Positions 18,505 to 31,971 of a stretch of DNA of 64,000 nucleotides are shown here, piece after piece. The notes under the pieces were generated by a model. It worked only from the letters and a program-made list of their open reading frames with translations, did not search any database and was not told the DNA's origin. Source of the DNA: Bifidobacterium ramosum (lineage in GTDB: Bacteria; Actinomycetota; Actinomycetes; Actinomycetales; Bifidobacteriaceae). Positions within the stretch are counted from its first letter, which is position 1, and every line of letters begins with the position of its first letter. The translations under genes and the position numbers were made by a program. The DNA lies in contig NZ_WBSM01000001.1 of NCBI RefSeq assembly GCF_009299505.1, positions 434,001-498,000 of the forward strand. Reading direction: 5' to 3'.

Positions 18505-19695
18505 ATGACCGAACACCATTCCGATACGCCCGAAACCGGCATCACGCCGGGCGGCACCACCGGCGCGTTCCGCGACGTGCTGTCCAAGGACCATGCCCGC
18601 CGCGGCAAGCCGCCGCTGCACTTCGCCGATATGACGACCGACCAGCGCATCGCCAAGGCGGCCGAACTCGGTCTGCCGAAATTCCGCGTCAAGCAGCTCG
18701 CGAACCACTATTACGGCCATTTCGACGTGAACGCCGCCGAATTCACCGATTTTCCCGCGGCCAAGCGCGACGAGGCGGCCCGTGCGTTCTTCCCCGAACT
18801 CATCCATGAGGTCACGCGTCAGGTGGCGGACAGCGGCACCACCATCAAGATCCTGTGGCGGCTGTTCGACGGGTCGCACATCGAATCCGTGCTCATGCGC
18901 TATCCGACGCGCACCACGCTGTGCATCTCCAGTCAGGTCGGTTGCGGCATGGGATGCCCGTTCTGCGCCACCGGCAAGCTCGGCCTCACCCGCAACATGT
19001 CGGCCGGCGAGATCCTCGAACAGGTGCGCGTCGCCGCGCGCATGATGCGCGACGGCGAGGTCGCCGGCGGCCCGGGGCGCCTGAGCAACATCGTGTTCAT
19101 GGGCATGGGCGAGCCGATGGGCAACTACAACTCGGTGCTGTCGGCCGTCCGCCAGATCAGCGCCATGCCGCCGGAGGGCTTCGGTATCTCCGCGCGCAAC
19201 ATCACCGTCTCCACCGTCGGCGTCGTTCCCGGCATCAAGAGGCTCACCGCCGAGGGCATCCCGGTGCGCCTCGCCGTGTCGCTGCACGCGCCGAGCGACG
19301 AGCTGCGCGACGAGCTCGTACCGATGAACCGGCGCTTCAACACCACGCAGGTGCTCGACGCCGCGCACGACTACTATCTCGCGTCGAAACGCCGTGTGAG
19401 CATCGAATACGCGTTGATGCGCGGCATCAACGACCAGGCCGAGCATGCGCGCCTGCTCGCCAAGCGGCTCAACCACTACGGCGACGACTGGGTGCACGTC
19501 AACCCCATCCCGCTCAACCCGATCGAGGGGTCGCGCTGGACGGCGTCGAAGCCCGAGGACGAACAGCGGTTCCTCGACATCCTGCACGCCGCCGGCATCA
19601 CCGCCACGCTACGCGACACGCGCGGACAGGACATCGACGGCGCCTGCGGCCAGCTTGCGGCCAAGACCAAGGAGTCGTTCGGACAGAGCGCGTAG
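18505..19695 (+). CDS. rlmN: 23S rRNA (adenine-2503-C2)/tRNA methyltransferase RlmN
   Basis: 396 residues, radical SAM enzyme. The CxxxCxxC cluster motif is in SQVGCGMGCPFCATG. The GGPGRLSNIVFMGMGEPMGNY segment and the C-terminal Cys in DIDGACGQLA match the dual-cysteine mechanism. GGAAGGA precedes the ATG by 8 bases. It closes the pyrH block; no terminator was seen before the uvrA promoter. Confidence 0.95.
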   Translation: MTEHHSDTPETGITPGGTTGAFRDVLSKDHARRGKPPLHFADMTTDQRIAKAAELGLPKFRVKQLANHYYGHFDVNAAEFTDFPAAKRDEAARAFFPELIHEVTRQVADSGTTIKILWRLFDGSHIESVLMRYPTRTTLCISSQVGCGMGCPFCATGKLGLTRNMSAGEILEQVRVAARMMRDGEVAGGPGRLSNIVFMGMGEPMGNYNSVLSAVRQISAMPPEGFGISARNITVSTVGVVPGIKRLTAEGIPVRLAVSLHAPSDELRDELVPMNRRFNTTQVLDAAHDYYLASKRRVSIEYALMRGINDQAEHARLLAKRLNHYGDDWVHVNPIPLNPIEGSRWTASKPEDEQRFLDILHAAGITATLRDTRGQDIDGACGQLAAKTKESFGQSA

Positions 19696-19732
19696 GCCGT
19701 GCGCCGCCCGCCGTCCATCCCGCGACACGCTA

Positions 19733-19763
19733 TCGAACAACTGTTCGAACCTTGTCGTATGAT
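19733..19763 (+). promoter_or_regulatory. LexA (SOS) box and -10 element of the uvrA promoter
   Basis: TCGAAC-AACT-GTTCGA at 19733-19748 is a perfect actinobacterial LexA operator. A -10-like TATGAT follows at 19758-19763, so the operator covers the -35 region. LexA binding should block transcription of uvrA, and probably uvrC, until DNA damage. Confidence 0.85.
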
Positions 19764-19838
19764 GGAATATCCTAATGGTGGATCAGGCATCCGCCCGGAA
19801 ACGGGCGATGCCGGCGGCGACTACGGAAGGCGGCAGGT

Positions 19839-22832
<2,994 letters not shown>

Positions 22833-22838
22833 GCCGCC

Positions 22839-25115
22839 ATGACCAACGACATCGAACGACACGCGCCGGACGTATGGCGCAAAACCGCTGATGCGCTGCA
22901 ACGGGAGACGGAACAGGTCGCCACGCCCGGTGACGTGAATGTCAACGGGGCGCCGCTGTTGGGCGACACCCGTGATCTGTTCCGCCCGAAGACCGGCGAC
23001 ATCCCCGCGCAGCCAGGCGTCTACAAGTGGCGCGACGGCGAGGGGCGCGTGATCTATGTGGGCAAGGCGAAGAACCTGCGCAATCGCTTGACCAACTACT
23101 TTCAGCCGTTGTACCTGCTCCACCCGCGCACGCAGACCATGGTGCTCACCGCCCGCAGCCTCGAATGGACGGTGGTCGGCACCGAGCTCGAGGCACTGAC
23201 GCTCGAATACACGTGGATCAAGGAATTCGATCCGCGGTTCAACGTGCAGTTCCGCGACGACAAGACCTATCCGTATTTGGCGATCTCCGTGGGGGAGCCG
23301 TACCCCCGTATCTGGGTGACGCGCAGCCGCAAACGCCGCGACGCGCGATACTTCGGCCCATATGCGAAGGTATGGGAGCTGCGCAAATCGCTGGACCGTC
23401 TGCTGCGCACGTTCCCCGTGCGCACCTGCACCGGCAGCGTGTTCCGCAAGGCCGAGCTGACCGGACGCTCTTGCCTGCTCGCCTCGATCGGCAAGTGCTC
23501 CGCCCCCTGCACCGGACGCGTCGACCCGAAGGAGCACCGGCGCATGTGCGAGCAGCTCGTCGGCGTCATGACCGGCCGGCTCGGCAAATCGTACATCGCC
23601 CAGCTCACCCGCGACATGAAGGAGGCCAGCGCCGAACTCGAATTCGAGAAGGCCGCGCGGCTGCGCGACGAGATCCAGATGCTCGGCACCGTCATGCAGC
23701 AGAACGCGGTCGTCTTCGATCAGGACGTGGACGCCGACGTGTTCGGCATGGCGTCGGACGAACTGGAGGCGTCCGTGCATGCGTTCATCGTGCGCGACGG
23801 GTCGATCCGCGGCGAACGCAACTGGAGCGTCGAACGCGTCGAGGACATCGACGACGCGGAACTCATCGCCGATCTCATCGTGCAGGTGTATTCGGACGCC
23901 GAACCCGATACGTCGATCGACATGGGCAGCAGGGTGGAGGAACGTCGCGACGCGATCGGCTCGACGCAGTCGATGACCGCCACGGATGCGACGGCGCGTG
24001 CCCAGGCAACGCGCGAACGGCATGAACGTCAGGAGCAGACCGGCCGCGCCGACCTGCTCGCCCCGGTCGCCCCCGTGCCCCGCGAGGTGATCGTGCCGGT
24101 CGAACCTGCCCGCCGCGGAGAACTCGAAACATGGTTGTCCGGGCGGCGCGGCGCGGCGGTGACCATCCGCATCGCCAGCCGTGGCGACAAGAAGACGCTC
24201 ATGGACCGCGCCACGGACAACGCGGACCAGGCGCTACAACGCAGCAAGATGAGCCGCATCAGCGACATGGGCGCCCGGTCGGAGGCCATGAACGACGTGG
24301 CCAAGGCGCTGGGGTTGAAGCAGGCGCCGCTGCGCATCGAATGCTACGACATCTCCAACACCGTCGGCGGCGCGTTCCAGGTCGCTTCCATGGTGGTGTT
24401 CGAGGATGCGATCGCCAAGAAATCGGAGTACCGGCGGTTCGCCATCCGAGGCAAGGACGGCTCCGGCGCGGTCGACGATCTGAGCGCGTTGTACGAAACG
24501 CTGACCAGACGGTTCCGACACGGCAACATCGCCGGCGACACCGGCGACAGCATGGACAACGAGCGACGCGAACGCGAAGCGGCGAACACGGTCGACGGAC
24601 AGGAGCGCGCGGACGGCCATCCCGGAACCGGGGAGCCGGTCGTCCAGCAGAACACGGACCGGCGGCGCTTCGCCTACAAGCCGAACCTCATCGTCGTCGA
24701 CGGCGGCCAGCCGCAGGTCATGGCGGCCGCCAAGGCGCTGGCCGACTGCGGCGTGGACGACGTGGCGTTGTGCGGCCTCGCCAAACGGCTCGAAGAGGTC
24801 TGGGTGCCGGACGACGACTACCCGATCATCCTCAAACGCCAGTCCGAAGGCATGTACCTGCTGCAGCGCGTGCGCGACGAATCCCACCGGTTCGCCATCA
24901 CCTACCACCGGCAGACCCGCCGCAAGGGTGCGCTGCGCTCCGCGCTGGACGACATTCCCGGCATCGGCGAAGCCTACCAGAAACGGCTGCTCAACCATTT
25001 CGGGTCGGTGCGCGCCATGCGCGAGGCCGACGTCGAGGAACTCGAACAGGTCAAGGGTGTCGGCCATGCCAAGGCCGAGGCCATATACCGTGCGCTGCAC
25101 GCCGACCGGTCATGA
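22839..25115 (+). CDS. uvrC: Excinuclease ABC subunit C
   Basis: 758 residues. Makes both incisions around UvrA/B-marked damage. It has an N-terminal GIY-YIG nuclease (QPGVYKWRDGEGRVIYVGKAKNL), a UVR helix pair (LEFEKAARLRDEIQML), an RNase-H-like nuclease half (RIECYDISNTVGGAFQVASMVVF and IVVDGGQPQV), and C-terminal helix-hairpin-helices (IPGIGEAYQKRLL, VKGVGHAKAEAIY). Two hydrophilic inserts, before the RNase-H domain and inside it (the Asp/Glu/Arg-rich stretch after RRFRHG), make it about 150 residues longer than E. coli UvrC. Probably co-transcribed with uvrA. Confidence 0.97.
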   Translation: MTNDIERHAPDVWRKTADALQRETEQVATPGDVNVNGAPLLGDTRDLFRPKTGDIPAQPGVYKWRDGEGRVIYVGKAKNLRNRLTNYFQPLYLLHPRTQTMVLTARSLEWTVVGTELEALTLEYTWIKEFDPRFNVQFRDDKTYPYLAISVGEPYPRIWVTRSRKRRDARYFGPYAKVWELRKSLDRLLRTFPVRTCTGSVFRKAELTGRSCLLASIGKCSAPCTGRVDPKEHRRMCEQLVGVMTGRLGKSYIAQLTRDMKEASAELEFEKAARLRDEIQMLGTVMQQNAVVFDQDVDADVFGMASDELEASVHAFIVRDGSIRGERNWSVERVEDIDDAELIADLIVQVYSDAEPDTSIDMGSRVEERRDAIGSTQSMTATDATARAQATRERHERQEQTGRADLLAPVAPVPREVIVPVEPARRGELETWLSGRRGAAVTIRIASRGDKKTLMDRATDNADQALQRSKMSRISDMGARSEAMNDVAKALGLKQAPLRIECYDISNTVGGAFQVASMVVFEDAIAKKSEYRRFAIRGKDGSGAVDDLSALYETLTRRFRHGNIAGDTGDSMDNERREREAANTVDGQERADGHPGTGEPVVQQNTDRRRFAYKPNLIVVDGGQPQVMAAAKALADCGVDDVALCGLAKRLEEVWVPDDDYPIILKRQSEGMYLLQRVRDESHRFAITYHRQTRRKGALRSALDDIPGIGEAYQKRLLNHFGSVRAMREADVEELEQVKGVGHAKAEAIYRALHADRS

Positions 25116-25192
25116 CCGCGATTGACCGCGATCATGACACGGCATCAACGTCCATGTACGGTACGATAGGGGGAGCGGAACAAGGAGGGGGT

Positions 25193-26149
25193 ATGACCCA
25201 GATCAATCATCGCTGCGCCGTGCTCGGCAAGCCGATCGCCCATTCGCTGTCGCCGGTGCTGCACATGGCCGCGTATCGGGCGTTGGGGCTCGACGATTGG
25301 CGCTATGACCGGCATGAGGTCGGCGAGCATGATCTCGACGGATTTCTGCAAGGGCTCGACCCGACATGGCATGGCCTGAGCCTGACCATGCCGCTCAAGA
25401 AAACCATCCAACCGTACGGCACCCCCAAGGACGTCTGGGCCAAATCCCTGAAGGTCGCCAACACAGCGGTGTTCGACTGGACCCATGCGGCGGACCATGA
25501 CGGCAAGCCGGCCATCGACCTGTACAACACGGACGTGCCGGGCATCATCTACGCGTTCCAGCACGCCTGCGACGCGGCCGGCGGACCATCGTTGGAGGAA
25601 CGGTCCCTCCGGCGCGCGACGGTGATCGGCAACGGTAACACGGCGGCGTCGGCCGCCTGCGCGATCTCCGTCATGCTCGCGGCGTCGGCGGGCGAGGACG
25701 AGCCAGGCAAAGGCGACCTCACCGTGGTGGCCCGCCATCCGCGCAAGAATCCGGACATTCCCCGCATCGTGGCCGAAGAGGACGGTGCGACCCTGCACGA
25801 AGTCGGTCTGGAACAGGCCGTCGAATCGTTGCGTGGCGCCGACATCGCCGTCAGCACGATCCCGGGTCACGCCGCCGATGCGATCGCCGAGACCATCGAG
25901 ACCGACGACTCGTTCTTCCCGCACGGCATACTGCTGGACGTGGTGTACGACCCCCGCCCCAGCGCGCTCATCCGCGCATGGCGGGACAAGGGCGGCGTCG
26001 CCATCGGCGGCGAGGAGATGCTGCTGTATCAGGCCATCCTGCAGGTGCGGCTCATGACCGGATCGTGGGGAGCGGCGGCATTGCACGGCGGGGATTGGAT
26101 GAAGACCCTGGAGGCGCCCATGCGCGCGGCGCTCGAGGAGGCATTGTGA
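25193..26149 (+). CDS. aroE: Shikimate dehydrogenase
   Basis: 318 residues. Reduces 3-dehydroshikimate in aromatic amino-acid synthesis. Substrate motifs are KPIAHSLSPVLHMAAYRALGL, SLTMPLK with the catalytic Lys, and NTDVPG. The nucleotide-binding turn reads GNGNTAASAAC rather than the usual GAGGAARA, a variant seen in actinobacterial AroE. AGGAGG lies directly upstream of ATG 25193 and rejects a long upstream open frame. The stop shares one base with the rapZ start (TGATG). Confidence 0.9.
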   Translation: MTQINHRCAVLGKPIAHSLSPVLHMAAYRALGLDDWRYDRHEVGEHDLDGFLQGLDPTWHGLSLTMPLKKTIQPYGTPKDVWAKSLKVANTAVFDWTHAADHDGKPAIDLYNTDVPGIIYAFQHACDAAGGPSLEERSLRRATVIGNGNTAASAACAISVMLAASAGEDEPGKGDLTVVARHPRKNPDIPRIVAEEDGATLHEVGLEQAVESLRGADIAVSTIPGHAADAIAETIETDDSFFPHGILLDVVYDPRPSALIRAWRDKGGVAIGGEEMLLYQAILQVRLMTGSWGAAALHGGDWMKTLEAPMRAALEEAL

Positions 26150-27126
26150 TGGATCAGACGGATCAGCGGGACATGCGGGTCCCGGTGTCGGCTCCCGTTG
26201 CCGGAACGGCCGTGGGCGGCGACGATCGCCCGGCGCCGGCCGACGGCTTCGAAGTGCTGCTCATCACCGGCATGTCGGGCGCGGGCCGTTCCCATGCGGC
26301 CGACAGCGTCGAGGACATGGGCTGGTACGTGGTCGACAACATCCCGCCGAAGCTGCTGGTGCCGCTGGTCGACATGATGACCCAGGGCGGCGGCCGGTCC
26401 GGCAGCGGCGTGCACAAACTGGCCGCCGTCATCGACGTGCGGTCGCGCGAATACTTCGACGACCTGTCCGCAGTACTCAGCCATCTCGACGACCTCGGCG
26501 TGAAGACCCGCATCCTGTTCCTCGACGCCAGCAACGACGTGCTCATCAAACGATACGAATCCGTGCGCCGGCCGCACCCGCTGCAGCACGGCAACCGGCT
26601 CATCGACGGCATCATGGAGGAGCGCGCGCTGCTCGCGAACCTCAAGGAGCGCGCCGACATGGTGATTGACACCTCCGCGCTGAGCATCCACCAGCTGTCG
26701 ACCAAACTGTACGAGGGCATGCTCGGCTCCGGCCCCAAGACCGTGTCCGTGCACATCTTCAGTTTCGGCTTCAAATACGGGGTGCCGCTGGACGCCGACT
26801 TCGTGGCCGACGTGCGGTTCCTGCCGAACCCGTTCTGGGTGCCCAGCCTGCGCGAACTCACCGGCCAGGACAAGCCCGTGGCCGATTACGTGCTGTCCAG
26901 CGAAGGCGCGACGGCATTCCTCGACGCGTACGAGCAGGCCATCCTCGTGGCGCTGCGCGGCTACGCGCAGGAGGACAAGCATTTCGTGACCATCGCCATC
27001 GGCTGCACGGGCGGGCAGCACCGCTCCGTGGCCATGAGCGAGGCGTTGGCCGCCCGTCTGCGTGCGCACGGGTTGGCGGTCAGCGTCTCGGCACGCGAAC
27101 TGCAGCGTCGTCACGGCGATCGCTGA
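26149..27126 (+). CDS. rapZ: RapZ/YvcJ family nucleotide-binding protein
   Basis: 325 residues. P-loop protein; in other bacteria an RNase adapter for GlmS small-RNA turnover or a nucleotide-responsive regulator. Walker A reads GMSGAGRS, with Arg in place of Lys as in other actinobacteria. DMGWYVVDNIPPKLL and IDVRSREYF follow. The C-terminal domain has FGFKYGVPLDADFVADVRFLPNP and the conserved IGCTGGQHRSV. GAGGAG lies 9 bases before the ATG. Coupled to aroE upstream; whiA follows after 185 bases, the common actinobacterial rapZ-whiA neighbourhood. Confidence 0.92.
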   Translation: MDQTDQRDMRVPVSAPVAGTAVGGDDRPAPADGFEVLLITGMSGAGRSHAADSVEDMGWYVVDNIPPKLLVPLVDMMTQGGGRSGSGVHKLAAVIDVRSREYFDDLSAVLSHLDDLGVKTRILFLDASNDVLIKRYESVRRPHPLQHGNRLIDGIMEERALLANLKERADMVIDTSALSIHQLSTKLYEGMLGSGPKTVSVHIFSFGFKYGVPLDADFVADVRFLPNPFWVPSLRELTGQDKPVADYVLSSEGATAFLDAYEQAILVALRGYAQEDKHFVTIAIGCTGGQHRSVAMSEALAARLRAHGLAVSVSARELQRRHGDR

Positions 27127-27311
27127 CCGTCGCACGTTCCATGGCCGAACCCATGGATGACCACATGCCGAGAAACCGGCGGCCGATTGATGGATGTATG
27201 CGCTTGAGTTGTCCAAGTGATCAGATATCACAGTAAGCCGATGGCACGGTGGGCCACAGCCCAGACGGCAGGCCGAAACGGTGAAGAGGACGAGAAGTAG
27301 GAGGTTGGCTC

Positions 27312-28259
27312 TTGGCTCTTCTGGATGATGTCAAAAGCGAACTCGCCGCAATCGATAACGAACTGCCTGCGGCCCGCAAGGCGCAGGTAACGGCGATGAT
27401 TCGCTTCGGCGGCGGCCTGAGACTCGTACAGCGGCAGATCATCGTGCAGGCGCAGTTCGATTCGCTGGAAGCGGCGAAGTGGCTTCAGGACAACATCAGG
27501 GATCTGTACGGCCACGAGGCCGCGCTGACGCAGGTCCCCCGCCAGACCCCGAGCGGCACCGTCCAGCGGTACCTGATCCACGTCGACCGCGGCGGCGCGG
27601 CGCTCGCCCTGCAGACCGGCCTGCTCGACCGGCGCAAGCAGCTGGTTCGTGGCCTGCCGGCGGAGATCATCAACGGCAACATCGCGCAGGTGAAGGCCGC
27701 GTGGCGCGGCGCGTTCCTCGCTCACGGCGGACTGTCCGATCCGGGCAAGGCCAGCTATCTGGAAATCACCTGCCCGTGCAACGAAGCGGCCCTGGCCCTG
27801 GCCGGCGCCGCGCGTCGTCTGGGCATCAGCGCCAAGCCGCGCCAGCTGCGCAGCTCCGAGCGCGTCACCCTCAAGGACCCCGACGCGATCGAGCGCATGC
27901 TCAACCTGATGGGCGCCCCGCGCTCCGCACGCGAATGGACCGGCAAGCGTTCCGACGGTGAGGCGCGCGGCAAGGCGAACCGCCTGGCCAACTTCGACGA
28001 CGCCAACATGCGCCGCAGCGCCAAGGCGGCCGCCGAGGCCAGCGAGAAGGTCCGCAAGGCGTTCGAGATCCTGGGCGACGATGTTCCCGACAATCTCAAG
28101 GCCGCAGGCCAGTTGCGCCTCGACCACGGCGACGCCAGCCTCGAGGAGCTCGGCCGTCTCGCCGATCCGCCCATCACCAAGGACGCGATCGCCGGGCGCA
28201 TCCGCCGTCTTCTGCAGCTTGCGGAGAAGACCGCCAAGTCCCGCGGCCAGAGCTTCTGA
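27312..28259 (+). CDS. whiA: DNA-binding protein WhiA
   Basis: 315 residues. Conserved in Gram-positives; linked to division and sporulation control in Streptomyces and to chromosome segregation elsewhere. The N-terminal half is LAGLIDADG-like without catalytic acids ([48 protein letters not shown]). The C-terminal part is a helix-turn-helix domain ([29 protein letters not shown]). It starts at TTG 27312; AGGAGG exactly 7 bases upstream decides this, as no ATG has such a site. Confidence 0.95.
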   Translation: MALLDDVKSELAAIDNELPAARKAQVTAMIRFGGGLRLVQRQIIVQAQFDSLEAAKWLQDNIRDLYGHEAALTQVPRQTPSGTVQRYLIHVDRGGAALALQTGLLDRRKQLVRGLPAEIINGNIAQVKAAWRGAFLAHGGLSDPGKASYLEITCPCNEAALALAGAARRLGISAKPRQLRSSERVTLKDPDAIERMLNLMGAPRSAREWTGKRSDGEARGKANRLANFDDANMRRSAKAAAEASEKVRKAFEILGDDVPDNLKAAGQLRLDHGDASLEELGRLADPPITKDAIAGRIRRLLQLAEKTAKSRGQSF

Positions 28260-28266
28260 CCGTTGT

Positions 28267-28306
28267 GCGGCGGGTCGTCGGCATCAGGCGACGGCCCGCC
28301 GCTTTC
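28267..28306 (+). terminator. Rho-independent terminator after whiA
   Basis: A 14-bp stem, 28267-28280 with 28289-28302, containing one G-T pair and an 8-base loop, followed by TTTC. It starts 8 bases past the whiA stop. Confidence 0.8.
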
Positions 28307-28340
28307 GCATGCCAGCAACGCATGCGCCCGAATACGAAAC

Positions 28341-28375
28341 ACACCGCCTCGCGAACAGCGAATGGCGGTGTTTTT
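28341..28375 (+). terminator. Second terminator between whiA and pgk
   Basis: ACACCGCC (28341-28348) pairs with GGCGGTGT (28364-28371). The stem is extended inside by TCGC/GCGA around a GAACA loop and followed by a run of Ts to 28375. A backup terminator isolating the strongly expressed pgk. A -10-like TATCAT follows at 28391-28396. Confidence 0.75.
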
Positions 28376-28477
28376 GTTCGTTCGGCCTTGTATCATCGCT
28401 AATGGCGTATCCACGTCACCACTCTTCCCGCGGAACGGGACGCGAGCCCCGCGACGCGCGGTTAGGAAAGGATATTC

Positions 28478-29683
28478 ATGAAGACACTCAAGGATCTTGG
28501 AGATCTCAAGGGCAAGCGCGTTCTGGTGCGCGCCGATTTCAACGTCCCGCTGGACGGCACCACGATCACCGACGACGGCCGTATCAAGGCCGCCCTGCCG
28601 ACCATCAAGACGCTGCGCGAAGAAGGCGCGAAGGTCATCCTGATGGCCCACCTCGGCCGTCCGAAGGGCAAGGTCGTTCCCGAGCTGTCTCTGGCTCCGG
28701 TCGCCGCCCGCCTCGGCGAGCTGCTCGGCATCACCGTGCCGCTGGCCAAGGACACCTACGGCGAGGACGCGCAGGCCAAGGTCGCCGCGATGAACGATGG
28801 TGACGTGGTGCTGCTCGAGAACGTGCGCTTCAACCCGGAGGAGACCAGCAAGGACCCGGCCGAGCGCGCCGCCTACGCCAAGAAGATCGCCGCCCTCGGC
28901 GAGGCTTTCGTCTCCGACGGCTTCGGCGTCGTGCACCGCGCGCAGGGCTCCAACTACGACGTGGCCGCCGATCTGCCGGCCGCCGCCGGCCTGCTGGTCG
29001 AGAAGGAAGTCAAGGCCCTGTCCAAGGCCACCGAGAACCCGGAGCGTCCGTTCACCGTCGTGCTCGGCGGCTCCAAGGTCTCCGACAAGCTCGGCGTCAT
29101 CGAGAACCTGCTTGACAAGGCCAACCGCCTCGTCATCGGCGGCGGCATGGTGTTCACCTTCCTCAAGGCCAAGGGCTACGAGGTCGGCACCTCCCTGCTC
29201 GAGGAGGATCAGCTCGACAAGGTCAAGGGCTACATCGAGACCGCCGAGAAGAACGGCGTCGAGCTCGTGCTGCCGACCGACATCGTCGTGAACCCGGGCT
29301 TCCCGAAGTCCGACGCCGACGTCGCCCCGGAGGTCGTTCCGGCCGACGCCATCCCGGCCGACAAGATGGGCCTCGACATCGGCCCGGAGTCCCAGAAGCT
29401 GTTCCACGACAAGATCGTCGACTCCAAGACCGTCGTGTGGAACGGCCCGATGGGCGTGTTCGAGATCGCGGCCTTCGCCGACGGCACCAAGGCCGTGGCC
29501 CAGGGGCTGGTCGACGCGACCAAGGCCGGCGCGTTCACCATCGTCGGCGGTGGCGACTCCGCCTCCGCGGTGCGTAACCTCGGCTTCCCGGAGGACGGCT
29601 TCTCGCACATCTCCACCGGCGGCGGCGCCTCCCTCGAGTTCCTTGAGGGCAAGGAGCTGCCGGGCCTGAAGGTGCTCGAGTAG
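28478..29683 (+). CDS. pgk: Phosphoglycerate kinase
   Basis: 401 residues. ATP-generating step of lower glycolysis, which also ends the bifid shunt. It opens with [15 protein letters not shown]. The substrate-binding segment [25 protein letters not shown] and the C-terminal [20 protein letters not shown] and [13 protein letters not shown] nucleotide loops are all intact. GGAAAGGA precedes the ATG by 7 bases. Strongly biased codon use fits a highly expressed gene. Confidence 0.98.
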   Translation: MKTLKDLGDLKGKRVLVRADFNVPLDGTTITDDGRIKAALPTIKTLREEGAKVILMAHLGRPKGKVVPELSLAPVAARLGELLGITVPLAKDTYGEDAQAKVAAMNDGDVVLLENVRFNPEETSKDPAERAAYAKKIAALGEAFVSDGFGVVHRAQGSNYDVAADLPAAAGLLVEKEVKALSKATENPERPFTVVLGGSKVSDKLGVIENLLDKANRLVIGGGMVFTFLKAKGYEVGTSLLEEDQLDKVKGYIETAEKNGVELVLPTDIVVNPGFPKSDADVAPEVVPADAIPADKMGLDIGPESQKLFHDKIVDSKTVVWNGPMGVFEIAAFADGTKAVAQGLVDATKAGAFTIVGGGDSASAVRNLGFPEDGFSHISTGGGASLEFLEGKELPGLKVLE

Positions 29684-29702
29684 TCTTTCCCGACAAACAT
29701 GA

Positions 29703-29739
29703 CGAACGGCTCCCTGATCCGGGGAGCCGTTCGGCTTTT
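29703..29739 (+). terminator. Rho-independent terminator between pgk and tpiA
   Basis: A perfect 12-bp stem, CGAACGGCTCCC (29703-29714) with 29722-29733, a 7-base loop, then GCTTTTG. It should attenuate or stop pgk transcription before tpiA. Confidence 0.88.
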
Positions 29740-29778
29740 GACCGTGCCCGGAAGGGCGCACAACCGAAAGGAACGCAT

Positions 29779-30576
<798 letters not shown>

Positions 30577-30629
30577 ACGTTCGGGCCGTCGGCGGGGACA
30601 GCCGGCCAACCGCCGGCTGTGATACGGCA

Positions 30630-30658
30630 TTGTTCAGCACCTTGCGCTATGGTATAGG
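30630..30658 (+). promoter_or_regulatory. Candidate secG promoter
   Basis: TTGTTC at 30630-30635 and TATAGG at 30653-30658 are separated by 17 bases. The arrangement fits the housekeeping sigma factor and predicts a short leader ending in GGAGG before the secG ATG at 30689. Confidence 0.55.
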
Positions 30659-30688
30659 GCAGTGTGATTTTGAACTGGAGGTTCTCAT

Positions 30689-30946
30689 ATGTCCGCTTGG
30701 GCCATCGTCAAGCTCGTGCTGCAGATCATTCTCGTCGTCTTCAGCCTGCTGCTCACCCTGCTTATCCTCATGCATAAGGGCAAGGGCGGCGGCCTGTCCG
30801 ACATGTTCGGCGGCGGCCTGACCCAGAACGCCGGCTCTTCGGGCGTCGCCGAGAAGAACCTGAACCGTTGGACCGTCGTCATCGCGCTGCTGTGGGTGGC
30901 GATCATCATCGCCCTCGGCCTGATGACGAAGTTCAACCTCGTCTGA
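30689..30946 (+). CDS. secG: Preprotein translocase subunit SecG
   Basis: 85 residues. Two transmembrane helices (about residues 3-28 and 58-80) flank a glycine-rich loop with the family motif HKGKGGGLSDMFGGG. Accessory subunit of SecYEG. GGAGG lies 8 bases before the ATG. The position after pgk-tpiA is the usual actinobacterial location. Confidence 0.95.
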   Translation: MSAWAIVKLVLQIILVVFSLLLTLLILMHKGKGGGLSDMFGGGLTQNAGSSGVAEKNLNRWTVVIALLWVAIIIALGLMTKFNLV

Positions 30947-30965
30947 TAGTCGCATATGCATCGTC

Positions 30966-31000
30966 ATGAGCCATGATCCGTTCGATCATGGCTCATTTTC
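30966..31000 (+). terminator. Rho-independent terminator after secG
   Basis: A perfect 13-bp stem, ATGAGCCATGATC (30966-30978) with 30984-30996, a 5-base loop, followed by TTTC. It lies between the secG stop and the ldh ribosome binding site. Confidence 0.85.
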
Positions 31001-31020
31001 ATGAAGGAAAGGATTCGCTT

Positions 31021-31971
31021 ATGGTTACCGCAAACCGCAACCGCGTCGTCATCGTCGGCACCGGACAGGTCGGATCGACCGCCGCGTTCTCGATCGTCAC
31101 GCACGGTCTGTGCAACGAACTCGTGCTCATCGACCACTTCGCGCCGAAGGCGCTGGGGGAGGCGCGCGACCTCGACGACGGCAGCGAGTTCCAGGACCGT
31201 CACGTCAAGGTGCGCGTCGGCGACTACGCCGACTGCAAGGACGCGGACATCGTCGTCATCACCGTCGGCCGCAAGCCGCCGGCGAACTCCAACCGCATGG
31301 CCGAACTCGGCTTCACGGTCGGTCTGGTCGGCGACGTGGTCGACCAGGTCATGGCCTCCGGCTTCAACGGCGTGATCGTCATGGTCTCCAACCCGGTCGA
31401 CGTGATGGCATGGTACGCGTGGAAGCGCTCCGGCCTGCCGCGCACGCAGGTGCTCGGCACCGGCACCGCGCTCGACACCTCGCGTCTCAAGACCATCATC
31501 GGCGAGGAGACCGGCCTCGACCCGCGCAACGTGGGCGGCTTCGTCATGGGCGAGCACGGCAATTCGCAGTTCGCCGCATGGTCCACCGTCTCGCTCGGCG
31601 GCAAGCCGTTCGCGAAGTTCCTCGCCGACAACCAGAGCCGCTTCTCGTCCGTCTCCACCGCCGAGGTCGAGGAGAAGACGCGTCGCCGCGGCGATGATAT
31701 CGTCAAGGCCAAGGGCGGCACCAACTTCGGCATCGCCTCCACCGTCGCCGGCATCGTGCAGACGATCCTGTGGGACGAACGCCGTATCGTGCCCGTCTCC
31801 ACGCTGCTCGACGGCGAATACGGCGAACACGACGTGTTCCTCGGCGTGCCCACCGAACTGCGCGCCAACGGCGCGAACGAGATCGTCGAACTCGACCTGA
31901 CCGACGACGAGCTCGCCAAGCTGCACCGGTCGGCCGAGATCGTCCGCGAACACTGCGAGGGCCTGCTGTGA
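31021..31971 (+). CDS. ldh: L-lactate dehydrogenase (Ldh1-type)
   Basis: 316 residues. Reduces pyruvate to L-lactate and regenerates NAD+. The N-terminal Rossmann motif is VVIVGTGQVGSTAAF; substrate and catalytic segments are NPVDVMAWYAWK, GTALDTSRLK and GEHGNSQF. Length and sequence agree with the shorter of the two bifidobacterial L-LDHs as I recall it. Odd point: the nearly invariant GEHGDS motif reads GEHGNS, Asp to Asn two residues after the catalytic His. ATG 31021 follows GGAAAGGA; an upstream in-frame ATG lies in the terminator and is rejected. The stop overlaps the next gene (GTGA). Confidence 0.95.
   Translation: MVTANRNRVVIVGTGQVGSTAAFSIVTHGLCNELVLIDHFAPKALGEARDLDDGSEFQDRHVKVRVGDYADCKDADIVVITVGRKPPANSNRMAELGFTVGLVGDVVDQVMASGFNGVIVMVSNPVDVMAWYAWKRSGLPRTQVLGTGTALDTSRLKTIIGEETGLDPRNVGGFVMGEHGNSQFAAWSTVSLGGKPFAKFLADNQSRFSSVSTAEVEEKTRRRGDDIVKAKGGTNFGIASTVAGIVQTILWDERRIVPVSTLLDGEYGEHDVFLGVPTELRANGANEIVELDLTDDELAKLHRSAEIVREHCEGLL

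Noticed and set aside
26149..27126. Defective Walker A in RapZ (Arg for Lys)
   Set aside because: GMSGAGRS is the normal form in actinobacterial RapZ proteins, so it is not a lesion.
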